From the NCBI GenBank assembly GCA_002105175.1, contig MCGE01000009.1, forward strand, positions 806,001 through 870,000: a DNA stretch of 64,000 bases, written 5' to 3'. Positions within the stretch are counted from its first letter, which is position 1; every line of letters begins with the position of its first letter. Positions 12,682 to 24,155 of this stretch are shown piece by piece. Both the position numbers and the translations under genes were made by a program. The notes below the pieces were generated by a model. The model was given only the letters and a program-made list of their open reading frames with translations, did not search any database and was not told the origin of the DNA. The DNA is from Absidia repens (taxonomy: Eukaryota; Mucoromycota; Mucoromycetes; Mucorales; Cunninghamellaceae).

Positions 12682-14105
12682 ATGGCTACAACACAGCAAG
12701 ACATAATACCTTTTACTGTACCTAGTTTAACAGAAGATCAAAAGACCATCTTGCAAGACAGATTGTCCAACTCTACCTACCCAAATGAACTTGAAAGCAA
12801 TGTTGGTTGGGATTATGGTAAGGTTTGACATTTTCAGACGACTGCTCTACCATAGAGCTATTTTACTAACTTTTTATTTCACTAGGTGCGCCTACATGGG
12901 CCGTGAAGTCAATGGCGGAAACCTGGCAACATGGGTATGACTTTGAAGTGGCTCGGCAAGAAATCAACCAGTGGAAACACTATCATACCAAAATCGATGA
13001 TTTGAATATCCACTTTATTCACGAACCGTCAACACGTCCTGATGCTATTCCTATCTTGTTATGTCATGGCTGGCCTTCTACGTTTTATGAATTCCACAAA
13101 GTCATCAACTCTTTACGCGACGGTGTGAACGGCAACCAGGTAAAACCCCCCATCCTTCTACAATCACACTCTCTTTCGCCTCTTTGCAACTATACTTAAT
13201 CATTCTTTTACCTCAAATGACATTGTAGGCGTTCCATGTTGTTGTTCCTAGTTTGCCTGGATTTGGTTTCTCTGATGCACCCAAGGCGACTGGATATGGT
13301 GTGGAGAAAATGTCCAGTATGATGAACGCACTGATGGTCAAACTTGGCTACACAAAGTATGTCTGGCATGGTGGGGATTGGGGAGCCATTATTGGGAAAT
13401 ATACTGCGGCGCATCATAGCAAAAATTGTCGTGCTTTCCATACATGTCTACCATTTGTCCTTCCACCTGTGCCAACCCCAAGAAACTTACTCTTCCATCC
13501 TCTCAATGTCATCAAGTTCTTTAGCAGTCTGCTCCTTGGATTTGATACGATGTATGGAAAAGGGAAAACCGTGTTGAATTGGGCCACCTTTGCCAATGCT
13601 GAATTGTATTATGGGTGCGGTTATCGTGCCATACAAGGAACAAGACCTTACACTCTGGCCCACAGTTTGTCTGATAGTCCTCTTGGCATGATGGGTAATG
13701 ACACACATACACAAATGTAATTGTATATATATATAGAATAATGCTTATCCTAATCTCTCTCTATCGCATTTTGAATAGCATGGATGCTGGAAAAGTATCA
13801 TGAATGGACTTATCATGAAGATGAAAAAAAGGCAGAATCCGTCTCACTTCCTCCTACCATCTCTGCAGATGAATTCTTGACTCAGGTAAAAAAAAAGCAC
13901 CCTACACAACTCAGTGGATCAAAGGTATTCACTGATCTATTTTATATGTTTAGGTGACTCTTTATTGGATGACAAATTCAATGTCGTCCTCCATTCGTAT
14001 ATACTATGAATGCTTACATCATCATGAAATGATCAAGGTGGTGATTCCTCGTGTCAATGTGCCTACAGCTATTAGTAACTTTGCGCATGATGTTGCAAAG
14101 GTAAC

Positions 14106-14143
<38 letters not shown>

Positions 14144-14421
14144 AGGGAACATGAGTTTTTGATGAACGGACAAATTTTTATATTATATAGCTACCCAAAG
14201 AATGGTTAGAAACAGCCACTAATCTAGTTCATTATAAAGAACACGCAACTGTAAGTACCAGTGGCACAGCGGAAGATATCATGCGATATTGACTTTTAGT
14301 TTTATGTCTTTTATAGGGTGGGCATTTTCCAGGATTGGAAGTGGACACACTCTTGGTCGACGATATTCAACAATTTGGCAAGAAACTCCGTCAATTGAAA
14401 AAGAAGACTTCCAAGCTCTAG
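12682..14421 (+). CDS. Epoxide hydrolase, microsomal (EPHX1) type alpha/beta hydrolase
   Basis: Hydrolyses epoxides to diols, in detoxification or lipid metabolism. Seven exons, 12682-12817, 12886-13139, 13229-13694, 13779-13885, 13954-14100, 14191-14250, 14317-14421, sum to 424 aa in frame. The N-terminal EHN-type region (LTEDQKTILQDRLSNSTYP) precedes an alpha/beta hydrolase core. Seen: oxyanion motif HGWPSTFYEF in the second exon, nucleophile Asp180 in HGGDWGAIIGK, and catalytic His393 in GGHFPGLE. The EHN region identifies the microsomal-type family rather than soluble EPHX2. There is no clear N-terminal membrane helix, so a cytosolic form is possible. An A tract of about 30 bases sits just after the donor of intron 5. 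A poly(A) signal is at 14529-14534. Confidence 0.9.
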
Positions 14422-15281
14422 ATGCTATAGTTAGTTTGTTGGTCCGCATCCCCTCATCATGGCTTTATTATAACCCTAGTTAGTTAAAGTATAATCTTAT
14501 TTATATACATATATATATATTTATGTTGAATAAAATTTTATTTGTATTGATTCATTGACTCATGACTGACTGTGTACGTGGTGTGTGTGTGTGTGTGTGT
14601 GTGTGTGCTACTGTATCAAAAAAAAAAAGACCGTTTAAGCAAAATTTCCTACCAAACCAAATAAAGTATAAAAGTAGATCCATTAAATAGTGCAGTTTTT
14701 AAGATGATCCATCTCTATTTTTTTCACTTCATCTTTCTAGGTGTAGTTTGATGAATTTATTTGACACTGGTTCTTTTGTTAGCGGCGACATGATTACATT
14801 ACTGGCCTAATTTTTCTTAGAATAGAGATTTCCCAGGATATTTGAAGCTCGATCAAGGCAGAAAGCTCCGCCAACGCACCGTGCATACTGACGGCTTGAT
14901 GTTTTCTTCGTGATTCATACTTGTGCAATGTAGAGTGTATATATGTTTGTCACTAATTCATTATTTATTGGATGTTAAACAAAAATAGTCCGTCGCCATG
15001 GTTTTGATTATGGTATAAAACCGCCAAGGATGGTTGAAAACAGTAAAGAAGACATGGAAAGACATGTGGTGTCACTCAAAAGCGGAGGTTCTATTATAGA
15101 CTTTTTTCTTATTTGCTGAAGGAGGATGAACATATAGGGGTATGTTTTTAGAACAAAAAAAAAAAAAGGATTTTTGTGGCAAATCCACCCAACTAGAAAG
15201 TATCCTCATCCTCTTTTTTTTCTTTCTTTCTTTCTCTCTTTCTTTCTTCCCCCCCCCTTTATTTTTTGTATATGGTATAAA
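14422..15281. other. Intergenic region with (GT)n microsatellite
   Basis: Holds the epoxide hydrolase poly(A) signal (14529-14534), a (GT)n repeat at about 14579-14606, and a C/T-rich tract at 15212-15260 directly before the next ATG, which is probably the promoter-proximal or 5' UTR part of the next gene. No gene is seen. Confidence 0.45.
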
Positions 15282-16748
15282 ATGATTCAACGATCCTTTT
15301 CTACTTCAATATATGAACAAAATAAATCACCGCCACCACATATCACTACAGGTATAAAAATTATAGCTTTTAAAATTTTCGCGAAGTTGACTCACCCACA
15401 TTATTTGTTAGATACTCTACTTGATAAACATAATTCGATTCTTCTACCTGATACTTTGGTAACTAGAAAAATAGAAAAAAAAAATACTTTTTTTTGTTTG
15501 TTTATCCTTTTCTTCGAGTAACAAATATTTATTATATTATTTGTTCCATAGAGAGCCTCGGTGTTACTAAGGCGAATCGGGTTGGAAAGATCATGGACGC
15601 AAGATCAAGTAAATCAAGATATTAGCATATTGGATGGCCATCGATTGTATACAGTAAGTAGGCGTATTTTACTATTAACATCAAAACCGTATTTTTTTAA
15701 CACACCTATTTTTCCTCTCAGGTTCGTGATTTATTATCATTGTCAGATTATAGTTGGAAGGTAGGTGACACGAGCGGTACTTCAATATATCAATTTCGTT
15801 GTTTGTCATACTTACTTTTTTTTTTCTTTTTGGTTGTTGTTTCTATTACTAAAGGTCATTGATTTATTACCTCTAGTGAAAGATTTGTTAAGGTCATCAG
15901 TGGATCCTCATTGGATGGATAATGGTAAAATAAAAAAAATATAGTGATCAAATAAAAAAAAGTGGAGGCAAAACTCCAAAAAAGGATATCTAAATATAGA
16001 ACTCAGTCAGGTACCTTTTTTCTTTGTTTCTTGTCTAGATCGTAAGAAGAAACCCAATAAGAAGCAAAAAAACAAAAAAACACAACCCATCTCTACTATT
16101 GGATCACCTGTCACTGCTGGCAAACTTACGGATCAAGCCTTTTTACCTACTTCTCCGGTCACATTATCATCCTCGCCACCTTCCTTTTCTAATAACAACA
16201 ACAATAATAATACGACTATCACAACCGCTGGCGACGATAAGTATATTAAACCTGATGAATCGGATCCTATGTTTGTTGACATGATATGTGATGACCCTTT
16301 AACGATTCGGAATACACTACGTAACTTGTCTATATTTGATGATCAACATTACGATGATGACGATAGTATACCTATATCTCCAACACGATTACCACCAAGA
16401 CGAGGACCTTTCAGTTCTCTATCGTCTACACCAAAAAACGTACGTTTCACCGATAGAAACAGTATAATTCTAGATACCATCAACGACAAAGAGCTTCCTA
16501 TTGTACCTCCTATATCGACTACAGTTGCACCCTCCTCCTCCTCCAATCCTACTCGTCGATCTCCTGATACTGATAGCGCATCAAGTTTTGATACTGCCAC
16601 TACCGATGAAGATGAAGAAGCTTTAATGACAGCTGCTGCTGCAATGGTGACGGGAAGAAGTGGTAGTGGTAGGCGTGTACGACATAGTGCTTTATCTTCT
16701 TCATCAAAGGATCAATTCTCCACACCTTCGACTTCACCCATTGCATGA
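15282..16748 (+). CDS. Unrecognised protein with a short helical N-terminal region and a disordered tail
   Basis: I do not recognise this protein. Five exons, 15282-15458, 15552-15653, 15722-15760, 15855-15924, 16039-16748, give 365 aa with all phases matching, which makes the model itself credible. Residues 60-130 look folded and helical, with repeated Leu-Leu pairs (ASVLLRRIGLERSW, TVRDLLSLSDYSWK, VIDLLPLVKDLL); a SAM-like or small helical domain is one possibility. A lysine-rich patch (DRKKKPNKKQKNKK) follows and could be a nuclear localisation signal. The C-terminal 200 residues are Ser/Thr/Pro/Asp-rich and look disordered. An in-frame upstream ATG is lacking; the ATG at 15272 is followed directly by GTA TAA, so 15282 was chosen. 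Confidence 0.6.
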
Positions 16749-16903
16749 TTTAATTTTTCATAGTGTATGATAAAAAAAAAATAGTCTTTATTATTCACAC
16801 AAATAAAAAAAATTCCCCTCACCTTTGTAAAAACTCCGCATTTCTCTCGTTCTCTTTTTCCTGCTTCTTCCTTTTTTTTTTTTTTTTTTTTTTTAAAAAA
16901 AAA

Positions 16904-18980
16904 ATGACTATCAATAGTGGAATATCTCTCATAACGTCACCTTTTGTGAGCCCAGAAGAAAACGTAGATACAGGTAAAGAAAAGCAGTCCAAAAGAATTA
17001 TACGGAATTTTGGCTCATGACACTTGTTTATATTGTAGTGTCGCTTCATGATCTACTCTATCACGCAAGTTCAAATTGGACAGCAGCATTAGATGATCAC
17101 AATGAAAAAAAAAAAAAAAAAACTAAAGTCTTATTTCCTGTTATTTATAGGCCGACTTGGAATACATTGTCCAACTGAATTTTCTGATGGATTTGACTTA
17201 CCTAATGTCACACCTGCATCCTCACATCCTAACGAAGGGTAAAGCCCCATTGATTGTGGTCTATGGGTCTACAGACGCCGATGTTGCAAAGCAGGTGACC
17301 AAGGTAATTCTCACCGATACTCTCTTTTTTTTATGTACCAGTAATTGATTTATTTTATTGATGAAATAGGAATATCCATGGGTACGGCTAATAAAGCCAA
17401 AACTTTTTGATCGATACGGTAATAGTAGGGACCAATAGATCAGCGCATTGGAACAAAAGAGAATAAATACTCACCTATCTTGTATTCATCGAAATGCAGG
17501 GTCCCACCATACAAAAGCTATGTTACTCTTCTTCAATACAAAAGGTATCAAGACAGCACAAATTGTCGTTATGACAGCAAATATGGTACAAGACGATTGG
17601 GAGTAAGTAGAATAGAGCGCACAACCTTATTGACTTGAATAGGCATCCTGATACTTACAGCTTTTTTTGGGGGGGGCCGGATTTCGTACATAGACAAATG
17701 ACTCAAGCCTGTTATAGAACTCCTAGATGTTCGTTAAAACCCAAGAAAAACTCAACAGCATCGTCCTCTTCTCCAGTGTCTGGCTCTATTCAAGGTGTGG
17801 AATTCGGCTCCCCATTTGAACGCGATATGTGTAATTATCTACGTGGCTATGATTTACCTGCATTGAATGAAGTGGCCCACCGCTTACGTTTTTATGACTG
17901 GAGTCCATGCAAAGCCATTCTGGTAGGCTCGATCCCCGGTCGGCATAAACAGCAAGCAAGAAATAGCTGGGGGATGCTTCGATTGGCTCAAGTATTACAA
18001 GACCATGTCCAACTTCCTGAACAATGCTGCAAGGAATCATCTATTGTCATACAGGTAAAAAAAAAAAAAAAAAAAAAAAAAGAAGAAGAGTCATTGTATT
18101 TTTTTTTTTTTTGTTTCCTCACATTATTGTCTGCCTTCACATCAAAATAGTGCTCAAGTATTGCAAGCCTAACACAACGGTTTCTCGATGCATTAGAACA
18201 ATGTCTTTCTTCTGCGAATAATTCCAAGGATGCCCATAACATCACTATGAATCTGGTATATCCTTCAATGGATACGGTAGCTCAAAGGTAAAAAAAAAAA
18301 AAAAAAAAAGAATATCCAGTTGACACTTGATTTCAGCTCTTTTCCTTTTCCTTTTCCTTTTCCTTTTCCGAATAGCGTCACTGGGCTTTCACAAAGTGGC
18401 GGGTTTCTTAGATTGGATGAAGGTAAAAAGGTATTATCAACAAAATAAATCGACTCACAAACCTTTTTATTATTGTAGACGTTTATGAAAAACAACGACC
18501 ATGGTTTGAAAAGCATATGAAGGAATGGACAAGTCATACTGTCGGTCGACAACAGCTGATGCCACACATCAAAACATTTACCCGGATCTATCTAGACACC
18601 AATACCAACAAGTATGCCTTGGCATGGGTTTTCTTGACTTCACACAACCTGAGTCGTGCAGCATGGGGTGATCTACAATTGAATGGATCTCAGTTATATA
18701 TCAAGAGCTATGAGCTAGGCGTTTTATTATGTCCATCCTTATGGGAAGTAAGTGCGCCAACTCCAAACTGGAGGGGGATATATATTGATCGACTGATGCA
18801 CTTTCCTTTTTGACGTTGTAGACCCAAACCGACTCTTATGTTGAAATGATGCCTTCCAATTTATTTGATCCTTCCCCTTGCAATTTACCTGGTATACCCA
18901 TAGTTCCCGTCCGCCTGCCTTATGACTTACCACTGAATAATCAAACATCTCCCTGTTTTGTACGGCGGCCTTATTATTAG
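16904..18980 (+). CDS. TDP1: Tyrosyl-DNA phosphodiesterase 1
   Basis: Nuclear DNA repair enzyme that removes topoisomerase I peptides from DNA 3' ends. Ten exons, 16904-16973, 17039-17064, 17151-17303, 17370-17418, 17500-17602, 17694-18054, 18151-18287, 18376-18422, 18479-18747, 18822-18980, total 457 aa in frame. Both HKD half-sites are visible: H103/K105 in GSHHTKAMLLFF and H345/K347 in MPHIKTFTRIY, followed by LTSHNLSRAAWG. The C-terminal VPVRLPYDLP also fits the family. It is shorter than human TDP1 (608 aa) because the disordered N-terminus is missing. Intron 2 must use a GC donor (CAC|GCAAGT at 17065) because no GT donor keeps frame; the result reads LLYHADLEYIVQLNFLMD. Intron 6 starts with a long A tract and has a T tract near its end. 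A CTTTTC hexamer repeat lies in intron 7. Confidence 0.93.
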
Positions 18981-19559
18981 ATTAGATTAGATGTAGTTTA
19001 CTTGATGTCCTTACCGAATAGAATACCCTCTCTCCTCCCTTGTTTTTTTTTTTCTTTTTTTTTTCTTTTTGTGAAAAATAAAATACTTAATTTATTGAAT
19101 AAAACTACAAATCATACGACTTTTTGATAAATGACTGCTTGATATTGAAATTGATATTTGGAGCTGGTCATGCTATAGCTTTTGCATGCGAAAAGCAAAT
19201 GAGCTAATATTTTGTGTTTCGTTGCTTCTACTGAAAAAAAGGAGCAGTATCTCACCTTGCAGACCACATTTGGTGCCACACAGCCGAAATGGAAGGTAGG
19301 CATGGCATATACTATTTTTTTTTTAGTTGATGGCAACATAGGTAAAAGATGCTCCTTCGGAGTCTAAAACGAAAAATTGTCAAATATATTTGACTTATAC
19401 CTGACCGTAAGAAGACATTGGGATGGAAGCTATGCTTGAGATGGGATGGCACTTGCAATGCAAGGATAAGTGTAATATGCTTGGTTTGGCCCCGCACAAA
19501 GAATTAGTTGGGAATGTTCACACTCCGATTCACCTAGTTTTTCTATTTTTTCCCATCTT

Positions 19560-19860
19560 TTTTATTTCTCTTCGTTTTTCTTTTCTCTTCAGGAAATCGT
19601 CTTCAATGAGGCGATAGTGATCTTGGATTAGTATTAGAATGTGAATCAGGGGCACTTTGAAAAATGCAGTTCAAACATGCATGGGGAAACCCTTCATTTT
19701 GGATTGGTGATTTAGGGGCCATATTAGATTAGCCGTCTTCATCTTGGGAATAGTGTCATGGCACTGTCTTTAAAATAGTTTAATGTTTAGTTATTATAGT
19801 TTATATCTGTTTCTGAATAAAAATATGTCTTGCGCTTTTCACCATTAGTCTCTCTAGTAT
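19560..19860 (+). repeat. Diverged relative of the dispersed repeat, relative F
   Basis: Read on the plus strand this resembles the reverse complement of copies A-E: a pyrimidine-rich stretch ending in TTCAG, ATTAGTATTAGAA, CATGCATGGGGAAACCCTTC, TTTTGGAT, then CTGAATAAAAATATGTCTTG, with an AATAAA signal. It is less conserved than A-E and lacks the CACGTG head. Its nearest match is relative G at 24430-25060. Confidence 0.6.
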
Positions 19861-20149
19861 GAAGAACTGTTGTGCCGAATGTGGATGTATAAATGTATGT
19901 GGAAAAAAAGATGAGAGGGTATTATCCACCATTTCACATTTCGGGCCGCCTCATTGAGATCTAACTGTTGTTAGCAGTGCTCCGTCTGACGGCGCAGTTC
20001 ATATATTAGTAGTAAACTCATCCCTTTCACTTTGATTTAGTATTGCTCACAGTATCCCCTCTTCATTTATTTGCAAATTATCGTTTTGGTGTTACCCTAA
20101 GTATATACTGCTCGCCCTTACGTTATTCTTACTGCGTTTTGCATATATA

Positions 20150-20235
20150 TTATATATATTATATATATTTAGACTAGTGCACATGTATATCTATATATAT
20201 TATATATATTTAGACTAGTGCACATGTATATCTAT
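20150..20235. repeat. 41-bp tandem duplication in AT-rich DNA
   Basis: TAGACTAGTGCACATGTATA begins at 20170 and again at 20211, each copy preceded by a TATATATTATATATAT run. The copies are identical over the shared part, which points to recent duplication. Confidence 0.8.
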
Positions 20236-21188
20236 ATATATCTGTATATATATATATATATATATTAATACACTTAAATAAAATTAAGACTTTGCTTTAC
20301 TATGCTGATACGTTTTGTGGGGAGCAAAAAGGGGTCATTTGTGGGTTTGTGAATACTTGGTGTAAATCGAACATAAGATGGGGATGGGGATTCTAAACGT
20401 AAACAATATCAAATGGAACGTATTGTTTAAATAATTAATTTAATAATACCTCTACATATCTTTGAGCATTATATCAAGACCACTAGCCATGATTCTTAGA
20501 AGAGTTTATGTAGTATACTCATGCATTGTAAACCATTTTCACGACCGTATGGATGAAGGTACCGAACTAGCCTCCTGTTTATTCTTTTTGCTTTATTTCT
20601 TACTATACGACACGAATTTTTATTATTTTTAGCAATCCCTGGTACGAAAAAAAAAGATCAATGACACGAACCCAAACCATGCATATTGTTTCTTTACCCC
20701 ACACTTTTAGCGTAATTAAACTCAGCCCCTTCCCTGATCATTCGATAGATCATTTTTTCAAAGTTTGAGCCGGGCTTAGTGGATATGTTATGAATAGAAA
20801 AATGTTATACATTGGCTCAACAAGTAAAAAGCCAAAACAAAAAACAAACAGGACACCACAGCGACATGTGGGAATGACCTAGTCCAGTAAGATAAATGAC
20901 ATCGTCAATTAAACCTTAAAAAGCGAAAAAGGCACAAATGACTAAGAAATACACTGAATCCCGGCATTTGGTATTACCTATCTATTAGCAATAGCCATAC
21001 ACCGCTTTCTTTTACGCAGCCATACATAGAACAATCAGAAGAGGTTGTTTTCAGGATGATCTGCGCCACAGAAAAAAAGGTTATTTATTTAATTCTGTTT
21101 TCGGGAGCGTAAAAAAAAAACATATAAATACTTGCTTTTATTTTATTTTTATCACTCCAATTATTATTACATATTACGTACATAAATC

Positions 21189-21541
21189 ATGATATTTTCA
21201 AAATTCTTGGTCAATGATTTGAAAGAGATCGAACCGACGCTGCCCCAACTCGATGGTGTGGTCACAGTGGAGAATTGCTTTTATTACATGTCGCTCCTGG
21301 AGCAATTCACCGAACTATTGAAAAAATTCGAAAATCATTTGGATGCATTTCATGCACGGGCAGAACTAAGATATGAAGCATGGGTGAGGACGTCGAGTCG
21401 TCGTGCTAACTTGATCATTGTGCCGCCTATCGATGTGGCATATATGATCCATGCCCATCTTTTATCGCCTCATCGCTATTACGAAGATTATCAACGGTTG
21501 AAAAACTCTAGTCCCTCGGTTTCCTTACCATTAAAAGAATT

Positions 21542-21585
<44 letters not shown>

Positions 21586-22151
21586 TAACATATTCTGAAC
21601 GCTCTTCTTTTTTTTTTTTTTTTTCCTTTCTTTCTTTCTTTCTTTCTTTCTACTTGTGTCGAATTCATTTAGCATCGGATGCGTATTCAGAATGGCAATC
21701 CTGACTCATTATCGTCGAGTCATTGGAAATTTTGTTCAAGTGCTCCATTGGTGGAACCTTATAAATTGGAAATCAAGCACCTGGAAGCGGACTTCCAACT
21801 ACCATATGGGTGTATTAATTGTAAAAACCCTTTGATTATGACCTGGTAAGACCCAATTACCCAGCAATCTTCATTGCGTTGACTCCCTCAATCGATCTTT
21901 TTTTTATATATCTAAATATATCTGCTTTAAAAGGACGGAATATGGCAGATGGAGAGCCGACCCTGAAGTAGTTTACGAATGCTGGCAATGTACCAAAAAA
22001 GTCAGTACTCATGATCGGACCTTACTCGAGTTTAATAAGGATGTCAAAAGCCATGGTGCAACCTATGTAGAAAAGCTCGCTCAAGTCAGGTATCAAAAAA
22101 TAAGGAGTGGGAGGGAAATTATTTTTTTTTTTTTTTCAGAAAAAGAGCTTT

Positions 22152-22186
<35 letters not shown>

Positions 22187-23503
22187 TTAGGGGCACTATG
22201 CTAGACGACAACGGTATATTAAAATCAGAATTTGATCATGTCGCTAATAATGAGATCCAACTGAAGCGCCATCAGGAATATTTGAATGCTCAAGCGGCAG
22301 CACGTAAACCAAAAAGCTTCTTCAAGCGTTTCTCCTCTATCCCCAAGAATAGCAAGAAACAAACCGACCTGTTGTCATCCAACCCACTCTCGGAAGAAGA
22401 TCAACACATCATCTCATGTAGACAAGCCAATATCTTACCCCGTGCCGCGATGAGTAAATTTGTTGCTCAAAAAAATGTATGTGCATCAACAAGCATGGAT
22501 GAAGTCAGTCAATTATTTTTAGCTTGGTTCAGTACTGAGCCAGTACATGGGGAGCATACAGCACAAGAGAAACATGAAAATCAAGTCAAACTGAAAGGTA
22601 CCAAAAAAAGGAAAAATAAAAAAAAAAAGAAACCCGTTCCTGACGGCGTTTAAAATGAAATCGATCTCAACTCCTTTTTTCTTTTTCCAAAACAAAACTA
22701 TAATGCTATTAGAAATTGCTTATGGCATAGACCGGTACTATAGCTATAATCCAAGTATTTTCTCGGTAGATTTAGTGGTGGAAGCGAAGCGACAGTGTCT
22801 GATGGCGAACCGGTTACTCAAAGCCAACTGGCGATTCCCCGAAGATCTGGTACTAGGGATCCGGCATTATAAGGACTTCCTTGGAACCATGCAGGATATC
22901 CAGCATCGTGTATGTCAACCTTCATCCCTGGCCGTCCATCTGGCATGGCATGTTCATATGATGCACCCTTCCAACTACTATGCGTTTACTACCGAACGCC
23001 TAGGCAAACTGATCGAACATGATGACGGTGAAGATGCATGTGACGCCCCTGCCAACCTCAATCAAGACCAGTTTCGAAAAATGGTGGACCTTTCCAAAGG
23101 TCAAGCTATGCAAATATCGGTAAATATTGTTTTATGCAAAAAAAAAAAAAAAAAAAAAAAAAAGACAACTGGAAAATTAATTTCACTCTGTGTATCAAAG
23201 CTCCGCTCGTCTCGTGAATGTCGCCCGCTTGACTTTGTTTTGTCAGAAGACGACTACCGTCATGGTTCCATTGACCTCTCAACTCTAGAAGGAACTTCTG
23301 GTACCCTACCATCTTTAGGTATATATAGATACACATATACACATATACACTTATGCAAATTTAACACTCTTTTTTTCGCACGCTTAAGATCATACCCCTG
23401 AGAACTTTGATTGGCTACCGTACATCAAGGACATTGACACCAAGAATGCTATTCAATATGGATGGTATTTCTCTTCACCTCCAACTGATAATGTGTAAGA
23501 GAC

Positions 23504-23538
<35 letters not shown>

Positions 23539-24155
23539 GTTGCCTTTCAAAACCAGCTAAGCTTTTTTTTTTATATATCCTTTTGTGGATCTCCTTTGAC
23601 CCTGTAAAAACGCTATAGGATTGGTAAGTTCGATGATGAATGATAAAACCGCTTTTAACCCATGCGCTGACCTTATTTTTAATATCGTAGCATCCAAGCC
23701 AGTGACCATCAAGACAAAATCGGTGACAACAAAGAGCAGTACGCCTGTGACAAAAAAGAACAGTAAGTAGTCGTCATCCGGCCTCATAAGAAATGATAAT
23801 TAATGACTCACTGGGTTCCTTGCCATCTTTTTCTTCTTCTTTTTTTTGTAATACTCTCCATTGAAAAACAAAAGACTGGTTTCGTCGTGGCGGTGGTGGT
23901 GGCGGTGGTGGTGGTGGCAACTATTCATCCAGCAATGGCATCTATGATACGTACGCTGGTTACTATGGCCTAACCTCAACCTGTGATGGTGGTGGTGGTG
24001 GTGGTGGTGGAATTTCTTCTTCATGTGGAGGAGGAGGGGGAGGCACGTCATCCTCAAGTTGCGGCGGAGGCGGTAGTTCATCGAGCTGTGGGGGAGGGGG
24101 ATCGAGTGGCTGCGGAGGAGGGGGATCGAGTGGGTGTGGTGGAGGCGGCTGTTAG
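21189..24155 (+). CDS. DUF1399 glycine-rich domain protein (GRDP-like)
   Basis: Function not established; plant members (GRDP1/2) are linked to stress and growth. Ten exons, 21189-21542, 21673-21845, 21934-22089, 22191-22597, 22713-23119, 23201-23318, 23389-23494, 23619-23623, 23691-23762, 23875-24155, give 692 aa in frame. Two DUF1399-type motifs are visible: IDVAYMIHAHLLSPHRYY near residue 80 and VHLAWHVHMMHPSNYY in exon 5, both matching the family pattern of Asp/Trp/His before a Pro-x-x-Tyr. A CxxC pair (GCINCKNP and YECWQCTKK) in exons 2-3 may bind zinc. The C-terminal tail is Gly/Ser/Cys-rich (runs of GGGG alternating with SSSC). Exon 8 must be a 5-nt microexon (GATTG) to keep the glycine-rich tail in frame. 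Intron 1 carries an A tract of nearly 40 bases at its donor. Confidence 0.85.

Larger units (their letters stand above)
18981..21188. other. Intergenic region, 2.2 kb, containing repeat relative F and a 41-bp tandem duplication
   Basis: Begins with the TDP1 3' UTR (AATAAA at 19077-19082). A diverged relative of the dispersed repeat is at about 19560-19860, and AT-rich sequence with a 41-bp tandem duplication spans about 20150-20235. No protein gene is supported. Confidence 0.5.
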
